Shown here: positions 22,084 through 33,180 of the stretch, in pieces | Position numbering within the stretch: position 1 is the first letter of the stretch | Layout of the letters: each line of letters opens with the position of its first letter | Assembly (NCBI GenBank): GCA_946902985.2 | Contig: OX336388.2 | Span: forward strand, 230,136,467 to 230,200,466 | Origin: Meconema thalassinum | Taxonomy: Eukaryota; Arthropoda; Insecta; Orthoptera; Tettigoniidae | Direction: 5' to 3' | DNA length: 64,000 nt | Position numbers and translations under genes: made by a program | The notes under the pieces: generated by a model | What the model saw: the letters and a program-made list of their open reading frames with translations, nothing else | What the model was told of the DNA's origin: nothing | Databases searched by the model: none

Positions 22084-22345
22084 TTTACTCTTTTCTCAAT
22101 TTCAGATGAACTTGTTCCACCAGCTTCTATTATTGAACACAAATATTTAAATTTAGTGACTGTTTGAATTTCTGCATTTCCGATCTGTAGTTTCTCACCA
22201 CCATTATTACAGTATCTAATGTTAGGTATTCCGTTTTGTTGTAATTGATATGTAGTCCTCACATTTGATATTCAGCAATTAATTTCCTCATTATTTCAGA
22301 GACATCGTCCATATCTTGAACCAATATCACGTGGTCATTAAAAAG
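22084..22345 (-). pseudogene. LINE relic, continuation
   Basis: Minus-strand open piece with KFKYLCSIIEAGGTSSSEIE, the 'YLG..I...G....EI..R' block of RTE-like LINEs. It is the other half of the relic at 20030-20367. Confidence 0.75.
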
Positions 22346-22394
22346 AAGATGGTGTTAGTAATACTCCTGGTTCATCTGTAATCCCATTGTACAA

Positions 22395-22960
22395 CAACAA
22401 TATCAACACACAATTATCAATACCACGGTTAATGGAAGAATATTTCCCATAATTTGTACGCTGCGGTCGGACCTTGACTTTATGTGGATGATCTGCCCTG
22501 CTCAGGTAGGTGAGATTTCCCAGACGTTTGGTTAGTTCTTTAAAAACTGAGTTCACACATTGTGAACTTTACGAAATTATTATTCGAGACAAGCTTGAGT
22601 CTGTTTTTCGGAACGTTGAAATTGCTTTTCGCATTTTCCAGACCCTCATGATAACGAATTGTTCTGCGGAGCACACGTTTTCAAAATTGAAACGGATCAA
22701 AAGTGCGCAAAGAAGTATCATGCCAATTAGTGTAAGTGAAAGTCTGGATTTCCTCCTTCTATCTTCCAGAGATTCCTACCCTAGGTTTTCTATCATTCGA
22801 GTTAAACTACTTCTAGGATTAAAATCGTTAAGAACAAACCTAGCGACCTTCCTTTGTACCATCTCCAGCTCACTGATGAGCCCTACCGGTACCTGATATG
22901 AGACCCCAACCGCTGAGCCGTATTCTAAGATTGACCTCACCGGGGTTAAATATGATAATT
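22395..22960 (-). pseudogene. LINE (CR1/Jockey-like) relic with an hAT piece inside
   Basis: Paralogue of 6612-7371: 'atttgtacgctgcggtcggac', 'agtctggatttcctccttct' and 'ctgatgagccctac' align with that copy. The reading frames are broken. A 185-bp hAT fragment occupies 22538-22722 within it. Confidence 0.65.
22538..22722 (+). pseudogene. hAT transposase C-terminal fragment
   Basis: Encodes VEIAFRIFQTLMITNCSAE and FSKLKRIKSAQRSIM, the hAT dimerisation-region signature ('F--LLT-P-SSA-ER-FS-LK-IK---R--M'). It is nearly identical to 26468-26653. Only this block is present. Confidence 0.8.
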
Positions 22961-23256
22961 CTTTTGAGAAGAACGACTACCTTTTGGTGTGTGTTGAACT
23001 TGTCTGATGATCTTGTGCACAAGATCCACCCACTCGTACCAAATGAGAAGGGAAGACCCTCCACCCCCCACCCCCCCCCCCCCTACCAACACACACACAC
23101 AATTTTTACCTGTGGAGCCGTTTTCACCGTCCCCCACATTTTAAATGAGTGTGTGGATCTTTCTGACTTACGAACAAACCTTGGTTTGCAGATGACACTC
23201 AAAGACTTGTTCGTCTTTGAATGCAGAATTTTTGCGTTTCCGTAATTTTTGTTTAT

Positions 23257-23295
23257 ATTACATTACATTACATTACATTACATTACATTACATTA
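23257..23295. repeat. (ATTAC)n microsatellite
   Basis: About eight perfect ATTAC units. Confidence 0.95.
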
Positions 23296-23594
23296 TGCGA
23301 ACCGGCCAATACTCAGGACCACGTAAATATCATTTCATTTCCTTCTCATAGTTCTTTCTTCCTTTCTCTTCCTCCACACTTCCTTCATTCTTTCAGAGTG
23401 TTGCGCCTTTCTCTCTGCTGTCCATCTTCCTCATCTGCGTACCTTCTTTTCTCCCACAAGAACCTGAACTATGTTCTGTCTCGACAGTCGTCATCTGTAA
23501 TTCCTAACCTCCGGAGTTCTTCCTTTATCTGCTTGGTGTAACCCCCTTGGCTCTTCAGATTATATATTTTATTAAAAAATTGTTTATTTAATCT

Positions 23595-23830
23595 TTATTT
23601 AACCATATGTCCATAGAAACATAAACGTATTTTCCTAATTGTTGGTTCCAGGTCTTCCACCCTTTCGTATATCTCCTTGTTTGATCTTAGTCTGTAGGTT
23701 CCCTTTACCACTTTTAGGCCGTAAATCCTCCTTTCAATCTTCAGAAGCTTTTCCAAGTTCATCAAGTTTGCCGTCTCTACACCATACAAGATCACCGGCT
23801 TTACCACAGCATTGTAGTGTTGTAGTTTGG
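23595..23830 (-). pseudogene. LINE reverse-transcriptase C-terminal fragment
   Basis: A 70-codon open stretch on the minus strand reading KPVILYGVETANLMNLEKL, then GTYRLRSNKEIYERVEDL and CFYGHMVK. These are conserved landmarks of an RTE/CR1-type LINE C-terminus ('LYGAET', 'RSN.ELY', 'FYGHL.R'). The rest is missing. Confidence 0.75.
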
Positions 23831-24071
23831 CATTAAGGGAGAGGTTCTTTTGTTGTATATATTTTTAGTGAGTAGTTGTTTATTTTATAATTATTAGTTT
23901 TATTTAATTTTTTGTTTTATTAATTTTCGGTCTTTTCAAATTTAGGTGTCCACCTCTAAATTTTAAATTCCATTCCAAATGTGTGTACTTTAATCTGTGT
24001 TAAGAGGGGCAGATGACCTCGTAGTTCCGCCCCTTAAAACAACAATAACTAAATAACCATGATCTTGTTGT

Positions 24072-24262
24072 GTTACTGTATTAGAGACAGGGATCAGGTA
24101 GCTGGCCCGGGGCTTGAAGTAGGGTACTATCCCGGCATTTTCCTGGAAGGATTGTGGAATAACCAGGGGAAAACCCACACTCTGGTTAACCACCGTCATA
24201 GGCAGGAATCAAACCAGGACCTCCAGGCCGACAGCCAAATATGCTAGCCGCTGCAGCACGAG
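24072..24262 (-). mobile_element. tRNA-derived SINE, short copy (family S3)
   Basis: On the minus strand the head has GGAGGTCCTGGTTTGATTCC (B-box), resembling GGAGGTCCTGGGTTCGATTG at 11190. The plus strand shows CCCGGCATTTTCCTGG and 'ggggaaaacccac' of the S3 body. Confidence 0.65.
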
Positions 24263-24648
24263 GTGGTCAAATGATTTCTCTCACGTGTTGAAGTTTCCTT
24301 TCCCTACACATTAGCTTCTACGTGCATTGATTTATCCTGGAAAAAGTGGGAGTGTTAGGACAGTTGGCAAGAAGGGGCGATATTTTTTAAAGGTGGACAA
24401 GGAACTGATATAGGAGAGAGACTCACGAATGGTTGGCTAATTATCGCGCTTATCGCCAGGGCGCGGTGAATGATACCCTGTAGGAAGATGGTATCTGGAA
24501 CAACGGATGGGCTGGTCGGAGCTGTCTTGTGGTCAACATGTAACAGGACACCTGCATTGTTCAACTGCGATAATGTTGTTGTTTTGCGAAGATGATGAGT
24601 AGGTTGTTATTGTAATGGTTGCTGCTAGGTTTGTGAATTGTGCTCTGA

Positions 24649-24879
24649 AAGAAGTTCATAAATCATAAATTCACCAACATCGATAAAGACCTAGAAATCC
24701 TCCATTTTACAGGAAAGGGGACCACTATGAATATACTAGAAGCGATAGAATTTAATACCGCACAGAAACTATCTCCTCTTCATAATCTTAATGAAATAAA
24801 TGTTGAAACGAATATCCTGTACAACACCCTAACGGAATATATAAAGAATAAAATTGTTAACAACAAGAAACCACCTTGA
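24649..24879 (+). pseudogene. Penelope-like element C-terminal fragment
   Basis: A 76-codon open stretch ending in a stop, reading FTNIDKDLEILHFTGKGTTM and then NILEAIEFNTAQ, NLNEINVETNILYNTL. It aligns with a minus-strand stretch at 54650-54862 (MNVLENIHINTYP, NLIEINFKTNVLFDTL), so a shared protein family is likely. The pattern resembles the extreme C-terminus of Penelope-like retroelement proteins, after the GIY-YIG endonuclease core. No reverse transcriptase is present upstream. A hammerhead-like motif lies downstream on the same strand at 26039, as in Penelope-like elements; a SINE interrupts the interval. Confidence 0.55.
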
Positions 24880-25062
24880 ATTCCCCAACACAAACCCCCC
24901 CCCCAATATTTTTACCCCCCTCCATATACGTTCTCCCTTATAACACCATCCACCTCTCTATGTTCCATTTATAACAACTCCAGGTCACAAAGATATAAAA
25001 TTATATTACCTCACCTTATTTTGATTTTAATCTAATATTGTATTTGATGAGTATTTTTATTG

Positions 25063-25393
25063 GGAAGCCTCCGTGGCTTAGGCGGCAGCACGCCGGCCTC
25101 TCACCACTGGGTCCGTGGTTCAAATCCCGGTCACTCCATGTGAGATCTGTGCTGGACAAAACGGAGGCAGACAGGTTTTTCTCCGGGTACTCCGGTTTTC
25201 CCTGTCACAATTTCATTCCAGCAACACTCTCCACTATCATCTCATTTCATCTGTCATTCATTTAATCATTGCCCCAGAGGAGTGCGTCAGGCCTCGGCAG
25301 CTGGCACAGTTCATATCCTCGCCGCTAGATGGGGGCTTCATTCATTCCATTCCTGACCCGGTCGGAGACTGGAAGCAGGCTGTGGATTTTTTC
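25063..25393 (+). mobile_element. tRNA-derived SINE (family S1), full length with target duplication
   Basis: Perfect 16-bp direct repeats ATGAGTATTTTTATTG flank it (25047-25062 and 25394-25409). A-box TGGCTTAGGCGG and B-box GGTTCAAATCC lie in the tRNA-like head. This is the cleanest S1 copy and defines its length (331 bp). Confidence 0.95.
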
Positions 25394-26038
25394 ATGAGTA
25401 TTTTTATTGTCATTATTTTTTTAATTTAATAATATGTTATTAGAGTGCAATGGTGCAAATTTAGAAACTTAATGACCTAGGCAATGCATATAATCTAGAA
25501 GCCTTAGATCAAAGGTATCTAAGGCGCAACTGGGTGAAGCAATGATGGGGCCATGAAGTTCATGTAATTTTAATAAAGACATGAAGCAGAGATGAGGCTT
25601 TGGTTGAAAAATAGGATTTGAGATTCTATGAATTAGATCAACAAACAAAATTGTTTTAGTTGGTGTAAGTAAAGTATGTTTTTTCCACGCTTGGAAGTCT
25701 CCTCATCATAGTGATGTATTTCATTGCATGTCAATCAGTGGTTTTTTCCTCTAATAAGAGACTATAAGCTCAGAAGCCCCAGCTTGAACAGCAAGTTTCA
25801 GTCAACAGCATTGTAAACAACAGACCATACATCCCAAGTGAAGTGATTTTCACACGCACAAACATTAGAACAGTGCTATATAAGTGTTTATTCACAAGAA
25901 CCTAGCACTACCAATGGTGTTACACTCATATTACTTCTCATGATTAATATGTTCTTTTTCACCACATTTCATCCATTCACTCATCATTTATTGCATTTTT
26001 ATGATATCTTTAATTATGCTGGATTTTACATCATAATT

Positions 26039-26087
26039 TATGGCTGAAGAAGGGCCCAGTTCTAGAGGCCCCGAAACATGTACCGTA
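26039..26087 (+). ncRNA. Hammerhead-like ribozyme motif (Penelope-associated)
   Basis: Core CTGAAGA (26044-26050), one A, stem II GGGCC/GGCCC (26052-26056 and 26067-26071), GAAA (26073-26076), a two-base-pair stem III (AC.AU.GU) and A26082 at the cleavage position. Stem I pairs TATGG (26039-26043) with CCGTA (26083-26087), with one G-U pair. All conserved core bases of a type I hammerhead are present. An extra base after CTGANGA is a departure from the standard core. Likely processes the transcript of a Penelope-like element; self-cleavage is untested. Confidence 0.6.
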
Positions 26088-26384
26088 TAATAACAAGTTT
26101 ATAACTTGTTTTAAATAAATTATTGACTAGGCGGAACAGTTTCTCCTGTGTTATATAGCTAGGTTTGTGCTCAACGATTTTAACCCTACAACACTACCAT
26201 ATGTAAAATTAACGTGTATGAATAATTTAACTGCTTAGAATTCTCTCTATATCTGTCCCCAGCCTACCATCTTCCAGCAGTGCTTCTACTGGTCTATGGT
26301 GGTGATCAGTGCTGCATTACCCATTAGGCCCGACTAGGACCAGGCCTAGGGCCCCCAATTATCTGGCGCCCCCAAGCAATTTCT

Positions 26385-26962
26385 AATTTAGTTCAATATT
26401 ATTCCAAAGATTTAGAAAAATGTTATCCAGAACTGAGACAGTTTCAGCATTATATTAAATATCAATGTCCTTTAAAAACTGAGTTCACTCATTGTGAACT
26501 TTACGAAATTATTATTCGAGACAAGCTTGAGTCTGTTTTTCCGAACGTTGAAATTGCTTTCCGCATTTTCCAGACCCTCATGATAACGAATTGTTCTGCG
26601 GAGCACACGTTTTCAAAATTGAAACTGATCAAAAGTGCGCAAAGAAGTATCATGTCACAAGCACGAGTAGACATGCTAAGTTTAATAACGTTGAAATTGC
26701 TTTCCGCATTTTCCAGACCCTCATGATAACGAATTGTTCTGCGGAGCACACGTTTTCAAAATTGAAACTGATCAAAAGTGCGCAAAGAAGTATCATGTCA
26801 CAAGCACGATTAGACATGCTAAGTTTAATGTATATCGAGTCAGTTTTTCTGCGGGAAATTGATTTTGATGACATTGTAGAAGATTTCATTGACCGGAAAA
26901 AAAAAAAACAGAAAAAAAAATTCATTACAATTTACAGAAGTAAAAATAGTATGATTTGTTAA
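26385..26962 (+). pseudogene. hAT transposase C-terminal relic
   Basis: Reads YYSKDLEKCYPELRQFQHYI, then FTHCELYEIIIRDKLESV, then NVEIAFRIFQTLM, FSKLKLIKSAQRSIM and, at the end, LREIDFDDIVEDFIDRKKK. This is the dimerisation-region end of a hAT transposase. A 143-bp tandem duplication (26544-26829) shifts the frame, so no continuous product exists. The N-terminal zinc finger and catalytic core are absent. Confidence 0.85.
26544..26829 (+). repeat. 143-bp tandem duplication in the hAT relic
   Basis: Units 26544-26686 and 26687-26829 are near identical (GCACGAGTAG versus GCACGATTAG). The length is not a multiple of three, so it changes reading frame. Confidence 0.92.
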
Positions 26963-27377
26963 ATTGTTCATCAAATCATCTGAAATGTTTTCAAATAACG
27001 ATGATCGTTTCAATTGAAATGTATGTGTATATGTAGGCCTATGTACGTTTTAATAAAAAAAAGTATATTATTCATCTTGAGAAAAAGAACTCTTGTATAT
27101 ACTTTACTAAATCTACAGGTGCTAAAAAATAAAAATTATTTTAAAAATAAAGGGGCCCCAAAATCTGAGGGACTTTGGCCCCATTTTACCTTAATCCGGT
27201 ACTGGTGGTGATGTCAATGCTTTTGTTATTAATGCCAATCAGTTCTAGGGGAATAATCATGGGGCAAAGAATTGCCTGGGAACTATCCATGAATTTCTTC
27301 ATGGCAATAACAAAGAGGTGGGGAATTTGATGTAGATATGTCACATCACATCAGAGGAATTATATAAACATCCTCAT

Positions 27378-28582
27378 AACAAGTAGTTCCATGAAGAACT
27401 AAAGCCTATTTTCATATATCCTACTTATGTTAATTGCCTCTATCAACATACAAAATTTCAGTTTGATTGCTGTAATAGATTCGTAGATCTTGAGAACCGT
27501 CTAAATAATTCGGATGGTCGCCATGTTGCATTTTAATATAATAGGTCTTAGAGTTATGCACTGTTACATGAAGATTATTGTGTAGGTGTAGTATTCAAAC
27601 TTCAATCGCATGATTAGGACACAAGAAGTAAAAACGAGATTTTAAAATTTCGCACTGTTGCCATCTTGTGGTTATGGAAACAATTAAATAAATTAGATGC
27701 CAGCGGATTAATATTTGTATGTGGATTTACTGTACCAAGTTTCACTGCACTCGGATGGTTAAATTGCGAGACGCGTCCATTTAAATAATTATACTTCGCG
27801 TCGCCGCCTTGTTGGATTTGTGATCACCAGATTATTGAAAGTCCTATAGGTGAACTTAAGTTCATAGCCCCTATGAATATGAAAAATCAGTTTGATTGCT
27901 GTAATAGATTCGTAGATATTGAGAACCATCTAAATATTACGGATCGTCGCCAGATTGGATTGTAACATGTACAGGCAATAGACTAATGTACCATTAAAGG
28001 AACATTATTGCATAGGTTCATTATTCAAACTTTCACTTTGATCGCATGATTACGACACAAGAAATAAAAACTTAATTTTAAAATTCTCAGAGCTGTCATC
28101 ATAAGAACATGTAAATAATTGAACTAAATTAGTTGCCAGTGCATTACAATATGTATACACACTTGGTGTACCAAGTTTCATTGCGTTTGGTTGGATAAAT
28201 CACGAGAAACATCTATTTAAAATTCGCAACTTCGCTTGGCCGTCATGTTGAGTTTGTAGTTTTCAAAAGTCTCATAGACGAAATTCTAGTAGCTCCCTTT
28301 ATCACCGTACAAAATTTCAGGGTGATATCAGTAATAGTATCGGAGATATTGAATGGTGGTGAAATATTTCGCACAGCCGCCATCTTGGATTGGTGAGACG
28401 TAAAATAATTGAAGGGCACGGTCGAGGTCGGCCAAAATGCTGCTATGTCCTTACCGAGTTTCATTAAAATAGCTCCTGCCGTTTAGAAGTAATTAGGGGG
28501 GAAACACATCACACATACAAACACACGGACAAAAGGTGATCTCATAAGCCTATTTTTTTTCATAAAATGAAAATATGCTTAA
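27378..28582 (-). mobile_element. Helentron-like non-autonomous element, family B copy 1
   Basis: The plus strand starts ACAAGTAGTTCCATGAAGAACT and AAAGCCTATTTTC, and ends CTCATAAGCCTATTTTTTTTC and GAAAATATGCTTA. This is the reverse complement of the family seen at 44411. The interior repeats 'ttcgcacagccgccatcttg' and 'gaaatatttcgcac' modules. No coding capacity. Confidence 0.65.
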
Positions 28583-28589
28583 TACCAGA

Positions 28590-28690
28590 GACAGTATAGG
28601 TGGCGGGAGAGATTACGTACTTCTGTATGTGTTGTATTTAAGATGGAACTTAGCGTATTAAACTCCAAAGACCACAGAGAATGCATTGTA
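28590..28690. repeat. Repeat that hosts a LINE insertion elsewhere in the window
   Basis: The reverse complement of this stretch matches 34918-34975 joined to 35797-35880 without the intervening LINE. It therefore serves as the uninterrupted version of that target site. Confidence 0.8.
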
Positions 28691-28719
28691 TATTAATAGT
28701 ATTACTTACGAAATATATA

Positions 28720-29541
28720 AGGTGCGTTCAAAAAGTAACGAGCCGGAGGCTGGAATGCGCAAACCGGTGACGACATCGGCTAATCGTGGCGTGTGTAACG
28801 AGGTGTGGTTCCGACCAGAGCGTGGAAGGTCACAGCCCTTCGCTAGAGGGCACGCGTGCACGTCACGTGACGATACAAAGCGAGCAGCAGCATCGATCAA
28901 TCGTCCAACCAAGACAGTAGGCCATTCGACATGCTTCCTGGTGTGGTTGAAGACTGTCGGGCAGCCATTGGGCACACACCTTCCGCAAGTGCAGTCGTTC
29001 CTTCATGATGGTGTGCACACTTCCGACGCTCAATCCGACCACGGCGGCTATGGCGTTCACTGTCACTCGGCGGTCCTGGGTAATGAGTGCATCAACCAGC
29101 TGGACGTTGTCATCGGTAATGCAGGGGGGTGCCCCAGACCGGGCATCATCGGCTAACGACACCCGTTTTCCCCTGAAGCGCTTGTGCCACGCCTTGACCC
29201 TTGCAAGGGACATGCAGTGTTCCCCGTACACTTGTGACATTCGGCGATGAATGTCCGTTCCCCCTACTCCTTCCGCTGTCAGAAACCGAACAACACCTCT
29301 TCGCTTTTTGTTTGACGCCTCCATGTCACTGTTTGCAATGCGACTGGCAGCGTTGTACGATTGATGCATGCTGCTGCTCGCTTTGTATCGCCACGTGACG
29401 TGTACGCATGCCCTCTAGCGACGGGCTGTGACTTTCCACACTCTGGTAGGAACCACACCTCGTTACACACGCCACGATTAGCCGATGTCAACATCGGTTT
29501 GCGTATTACAGCCTCCGGCTCGTTACTTTTTGAACGCACCT
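28720..29541 (-). mobile_element. Mariner MITE with long inverted ends, copy 1
   Basis: TA on both sides (28718-28719, 29542-29543). The ends AGGTGCGTTCAAAAAGTAAC are inverted and homologous for about 185 bp (28720-28905 and 29354-29541). Between them lies only the N-terminal, DNA-binding portion of a mariner transposase. The catalytic DD34D half is deleted. Confidence 0.9.
28863..29324 (-). CDS. Truncated mariner transposase (DNA-binding domain only)
   Basis: An uninterrupted frame of about 153 codons, taking the start at the MEASNKKRRG methionine because mariner transposases begin similarly; the frame stays open to an earlier ATG at 29369. It shows the mariner N-terminus: VRFLTAEGVGGTDIHRRMSQ, YGEHCMSLARVKAWHKRF, DDARSGAPPCITDDNV and VGLSVGSVHTIMKERLHLR, then KVCAQW. 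These are two helix-turn-helix units. After about residue 135 the sequence runs into the inverted end. No catalytic Asp residues remain, so it cannot transpose. It might bind mariner ends; that is inference. Confidence 0.5.
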   Translation of the reverse strand: MEASNKKRRGVVRFLTAEGVGGTDIHRRMSQVYGEHCMSLARVKAWHKRFRGKRVSLADDARSGAPPCITDDNVQLVDALITQDRRVTVNAIAAVVGLSVGSVHTIMKERLHLRKVCAQWLPDSLQPHQEACRMAYCLGWTIDRCCCSLCIVT

Positions 29542-29942
29542 TATATATTAATTTCAACCTATTAACTAATTGGAGCCTTACCACAAAGTTCGTAATTTTC
29601 GTAAATTTAACGTATTATTAGTAACAAGCATCAACTGAATAATGTCAGTATTCAAGGGTTAAAAGTGATGCGAGTGTTCAGCGGCCATGCCTCCCCGGTC
29701 ATATCGCGGACGTCACTGGAATGTTTACATTCTGTATAAAACAAATGAGGTGTACAAAGGCAAAAACATGCTGATGCTAATAATACCATGAAGATGATCG
29801 AGCTCCTCCTAAACGCTACAGTAGAGAATGGTTGAGTACCCTTTCGCTGAGTAGATCGAGATGTTGTTAATTTTTGGTTATTTCATGTAATGAATAACAT
29901 CCTTGAAAAGGAATTTAACATGAAGATGAATAACAATAAAAC

Positions 29943-30599
29943 AACAAGATGTTCAGTAAAGAACATATAACCTAATTTCTCCTAATTGCATGGGTATTGT
30001 TATAACTCTTTGTCCTTTTCAAGGAGTATAATTGAATGTTGATTGTAGTAGCTTGTTGAAATACAACGTGCTATACAGTAATTAAACATGAATATGAGGT
30101 GCCCTTTGCTAGTGCTCTCCCTGTAAAAAAAAATCATTCAATTCGGTTTCACCGTGTTTGAATTGATATGGGGAATCGATTTGCACACATACATGGCCGC
30201 CATCTGCAAACTATTGGACTGATGACCTTGTAGTTTAATCAAAAGACGCTCGCCATATAAATATATGTTGTTGAAAAATTTGGTAGAGATCGGATGATTA
30301 GGTTAGTCGTAATTTGATTTAAGCTTTGAACATTTGGGTGGCCGCAATTTCGTTTCCGTCAAGATGGCGGCGATTTGAAACATGGCACTGAAGTGCCCTT
30401 TGCTAGTTCTACCTCTGTACCAAATTTCATTCAATTCGCTTTCACCGTGTTCGAATTGATAGGGGGGGGGGGGCAGACATTCAGAGTACACACACTCACA
30501 CACACACAGAGAATCACACACAGACACACAGTTTTTGGCCCTGTGTAGATCTCATAAGTCTACTTTCATTTTTTGCAAAAATCGAAAGCAGGCTAAAAA
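29943..30599 (-). mobile_element. Helentron-like non-autonomous element, family C
   Basis: The plus strand begins ACAAGATGTTCAGTAAAGAACAT and ends CTCATAAGTCTACTTTC and GAAAGCAGGCTAAAAA. Read in reverse, the start AGCCTGCTTTC and the 3' GAGAAATTAGG-hairpin match the organisation of families A and B. It includes a GT/CA-rich microsatellite near 30485-30530. Confidence 0.6.
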
Positions 30600-30609
30600 T
30601 ACTTGTATG

Positions 30610-30813
30610 CAGTCGGAACTAGGAAGATCATCGAAGAACACCAGCAATTTATATCGAGAATGATAGAATACAATATGAGAAGGAATATAAGTATCTGGGA
30701 AGCCTGATAACGTATGATGGAACCAGCAAATAAGAAATTCGGAGCAGAATTATTCAGGCAAAGAACGCCTTTTATAGAAAGAAGAATCTCTTCACATCCA
30801 GAAGTATAGACCT
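30610..30813 (+). pseudogene. LINE relic, part 1 (split by a Helentron-like element)
   Basis: Encodes YEKEYKYLGSLITYDGTS, then AKNAFYRKKNLFTSRSIDL, stopping at the insertion. Continues at 33181 with RKRLLKTYVWSVALYG. The joined order matches other LINE relics here (LLTSNIDLGIRKSFLKAFVW at 49081-49368, minus strand). One stop codon lies in part 1. Confidence 0.8.
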
Positions 30814-33180
30814 AACAAGTAGTTCCGTGAAGAACTATAAAGCCTATTTTCATATATCCTGCTCATGTTAATTGCCTCTATCAACATACAAAATTTCAGT
30901 TTAATTGCTGTAACAGATTCGTAGTTATTGAGAACCGTCTAAATATTTCAGATTGTCGCCAGGTTGGATTTTTATTTTTGTACTAGTACATTAATATTAT
31001 TGTGTACGTGTGGTATTCAAACTTCAATCTCATGATTAGAACACAAGAAGTAAAAACGAGATTTTAAAATTACGCACAGCAGCCATCTTGTTATTATGCA
31101 AACAATTGAAATAAATTAGATGCCAGTAGATCAACATTTGTATAAGCATTTAACGTGCAACGTTTCACGGCACTCGGATAGTTAATTCGCGAGAAACGTC
31201 CATTTAAATATTTATACTTCGCGTCGCCGCCATGTTGGATTTGTGCTCACCAGGTTACTGAAGTCCTATAGGTGAACATATGTTCATAGTCTCTATGAGC
31301 ATAAAAAAAATCAGTTTGGTTGCTGTAAAAGATTCATAGATATTGAGAACCGTCTAAATATTTCGGATGGTCGCCATGTTGGATAGTTAAATATATAGGC
31401 CATAGTGTTATGTACCATTCAAGGACAATTATTGCCTAGGATCATTATTCAAACTTTCATTTCGATCGCATGATTACGACACAAGAAATAAAAACTTAAT
31501 TTTAAAATTTCGCACAACCGCCATCTTGAGGTTATGTAAACAATTGAATTAAATTAGATGGCAGTGCATTACAATCTGCAAAATCATTTACTGTACCACA
31601 TTTCACTGCGCTCAGAGAGTTAAATCACGAGAAAAGTCTATTATAATATTTCTAATTCGCTTGGTCGCCATGTTCGTTTTGTACTTAACATTTTATGAAA
31701 TATACATAGGTAAATTTGTAACAGTGCCCTTTATCACCGTACAAAATTGCAGGGTGATATCTGTAATAGTTTCGGAGATATAGAATGTCAGAGAAATATT
31801 TCGCACAGCCGCCATTTTGAGGTTATGTAAACAATTGAACTAAATTAGACTCCAGTGCATTACAATGTGTATAAACATTTGCTGTACCAAATTCCATTAC
31901 GTTTGGATAGTTAAATCGCGAGAAAAGTCTAATTAAAAGTCGCAACTTCGCTTGACCGCCATGTTGGTTTTGTAGTCACCAGGTTTTTGAAAGTCTCATA
32001 GGTGAACTTCTAGTAGTGCCTTTTATCACCGAACAAATTTCAGGGCGATATCGGTAATAGTTTCGGAGATATTGAATGCTAGTGAAATATTTCGCACAGC
32101 CGCCATGTTGGATTGGTGAGACGTAACAAAATTTGAAGGGCACGATCGAAGTCGCCGGGAATAGTGCTATGAACTTACTGAGTTTCATTGAAATCGCTCC
32201 AGCCGTTTAGATTTTATTAGGGGACACACACACACACACACACCTCACACACACACACACACTCAAACGCACACACACACACGGACAAAAGGTGATCTCA
32301 TAAGCCTATTTTTTTTTTTTCAAAATTGAAAGCCACCCCCCATTTTTCACTAAAAACACCCTAACTGGCAACATCATAAGACCAGAACATTACCTTTACA
32401 CAGCAAGAGGCGGCCACCCAGCTTGGGAGGTTAGCCAACTACTTGCGACACATACATAAACATCTACACAACAACTAACTGGGGCAGCTACGTCGGCGGA
32501 ATGCTGACCACGCAACGCCGAGAACTATAAGAAGTGGAGTCCTAACTGGAGCCATTATCTGTTATACAGTGTGCGTCGCCGAAGGCCCTAGCCGACATCT
32601 GTTCCAGTTGCATCATCAGGTGAGACTCAGCAAGTGCTCAGAATCCTTTACTTTGTGAACACCCACTCATAATTTTGTACGCTCTACTTGTATAATTACC
32701 TACATTCCCCCAAGAGGGACTTACAAATTCACACTCACTGACCAATAAACACATGGTCAGTAAACTACACTTGTATTGTCAATTACACGCCTCTTTACAT
32801 CCTCATACCCTTCCTGACCTTCGTCACGATTGACCGTGACCATAGTAGCCAGTAACTGCTTTGTCAGACTGCATTGTGTTTCCCGCACTACGTAATGTCG
32901 AGCCGCTGATATCAGCACGCCTATTGTATTACCCACACCGTCCAGCTGGCAGGCCGGTATAGTAGCCTGCATTTAGAGGTCCATCCCCTAATCAACACTT
33001 GCATCTTTGCAGGAACACCCCCTAGCGTTTAAACACTCAACAACACACTACACTGGTAAGTTCTCCCAGCTACGGGAAGCTACTATCTCCCAGGAACTAT
33101 CTTCCAAATCATCACAATGACACAAGTGTTTTATCCCTAACTACCCCCCAACTAAGGGATCTAAAACAATAGGCTAAAAA
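30814..33180 (-). mobile_element. Helentron-like element, family B copy 2 (with nested insertion)
   Basis: Inserted in a LINE reading frame, which fixes both boundaries: left LINE sequence ends AGACCTA before ACAAGTAGTTCCG, and it resumes after AATAGGCTAAAAA. The element carries the family-B 3' hairpin AGTTCCGTGAAGAACT, at least three ~290-bp internal modules ('gccgccat', 'ttagatgccagtg') and a CA-rich microsatellite. About 0.84 kb of unrelated DNA sits near its 5' end (32332-33168). Confidence 0.7.
32332..33168. other. Unidentified insertion in family-B element
   Basis: Interrupts the element between TTTTTCAAAATTGAAA and ATAGGCTAAAAA, which are contiguous (allowing small differences) at 44411. 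No inverted ends, tRNA head or coding motif that I recognise. It could be a fragment of a retroelement LTR. Confidence 0.5.

Larger units (their letters stand above)
26307..27204 (+). mobile_element. Non-autonomous hAT element with 8-bp target duplication
   Basis: Bounded by GTGGTGAT at 26299-26306 and 27205-27212. The ends CAGTGCTGCATTACC and CCGGTACTG give the CAG-type hAT termini. An uninterrupted copy of the flanking repeat is present at 38280-38530 with ATCACCAC at 38416-38423. It contains only the C-terminal transposase region, itself disrupted. Confidence 0.9.
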
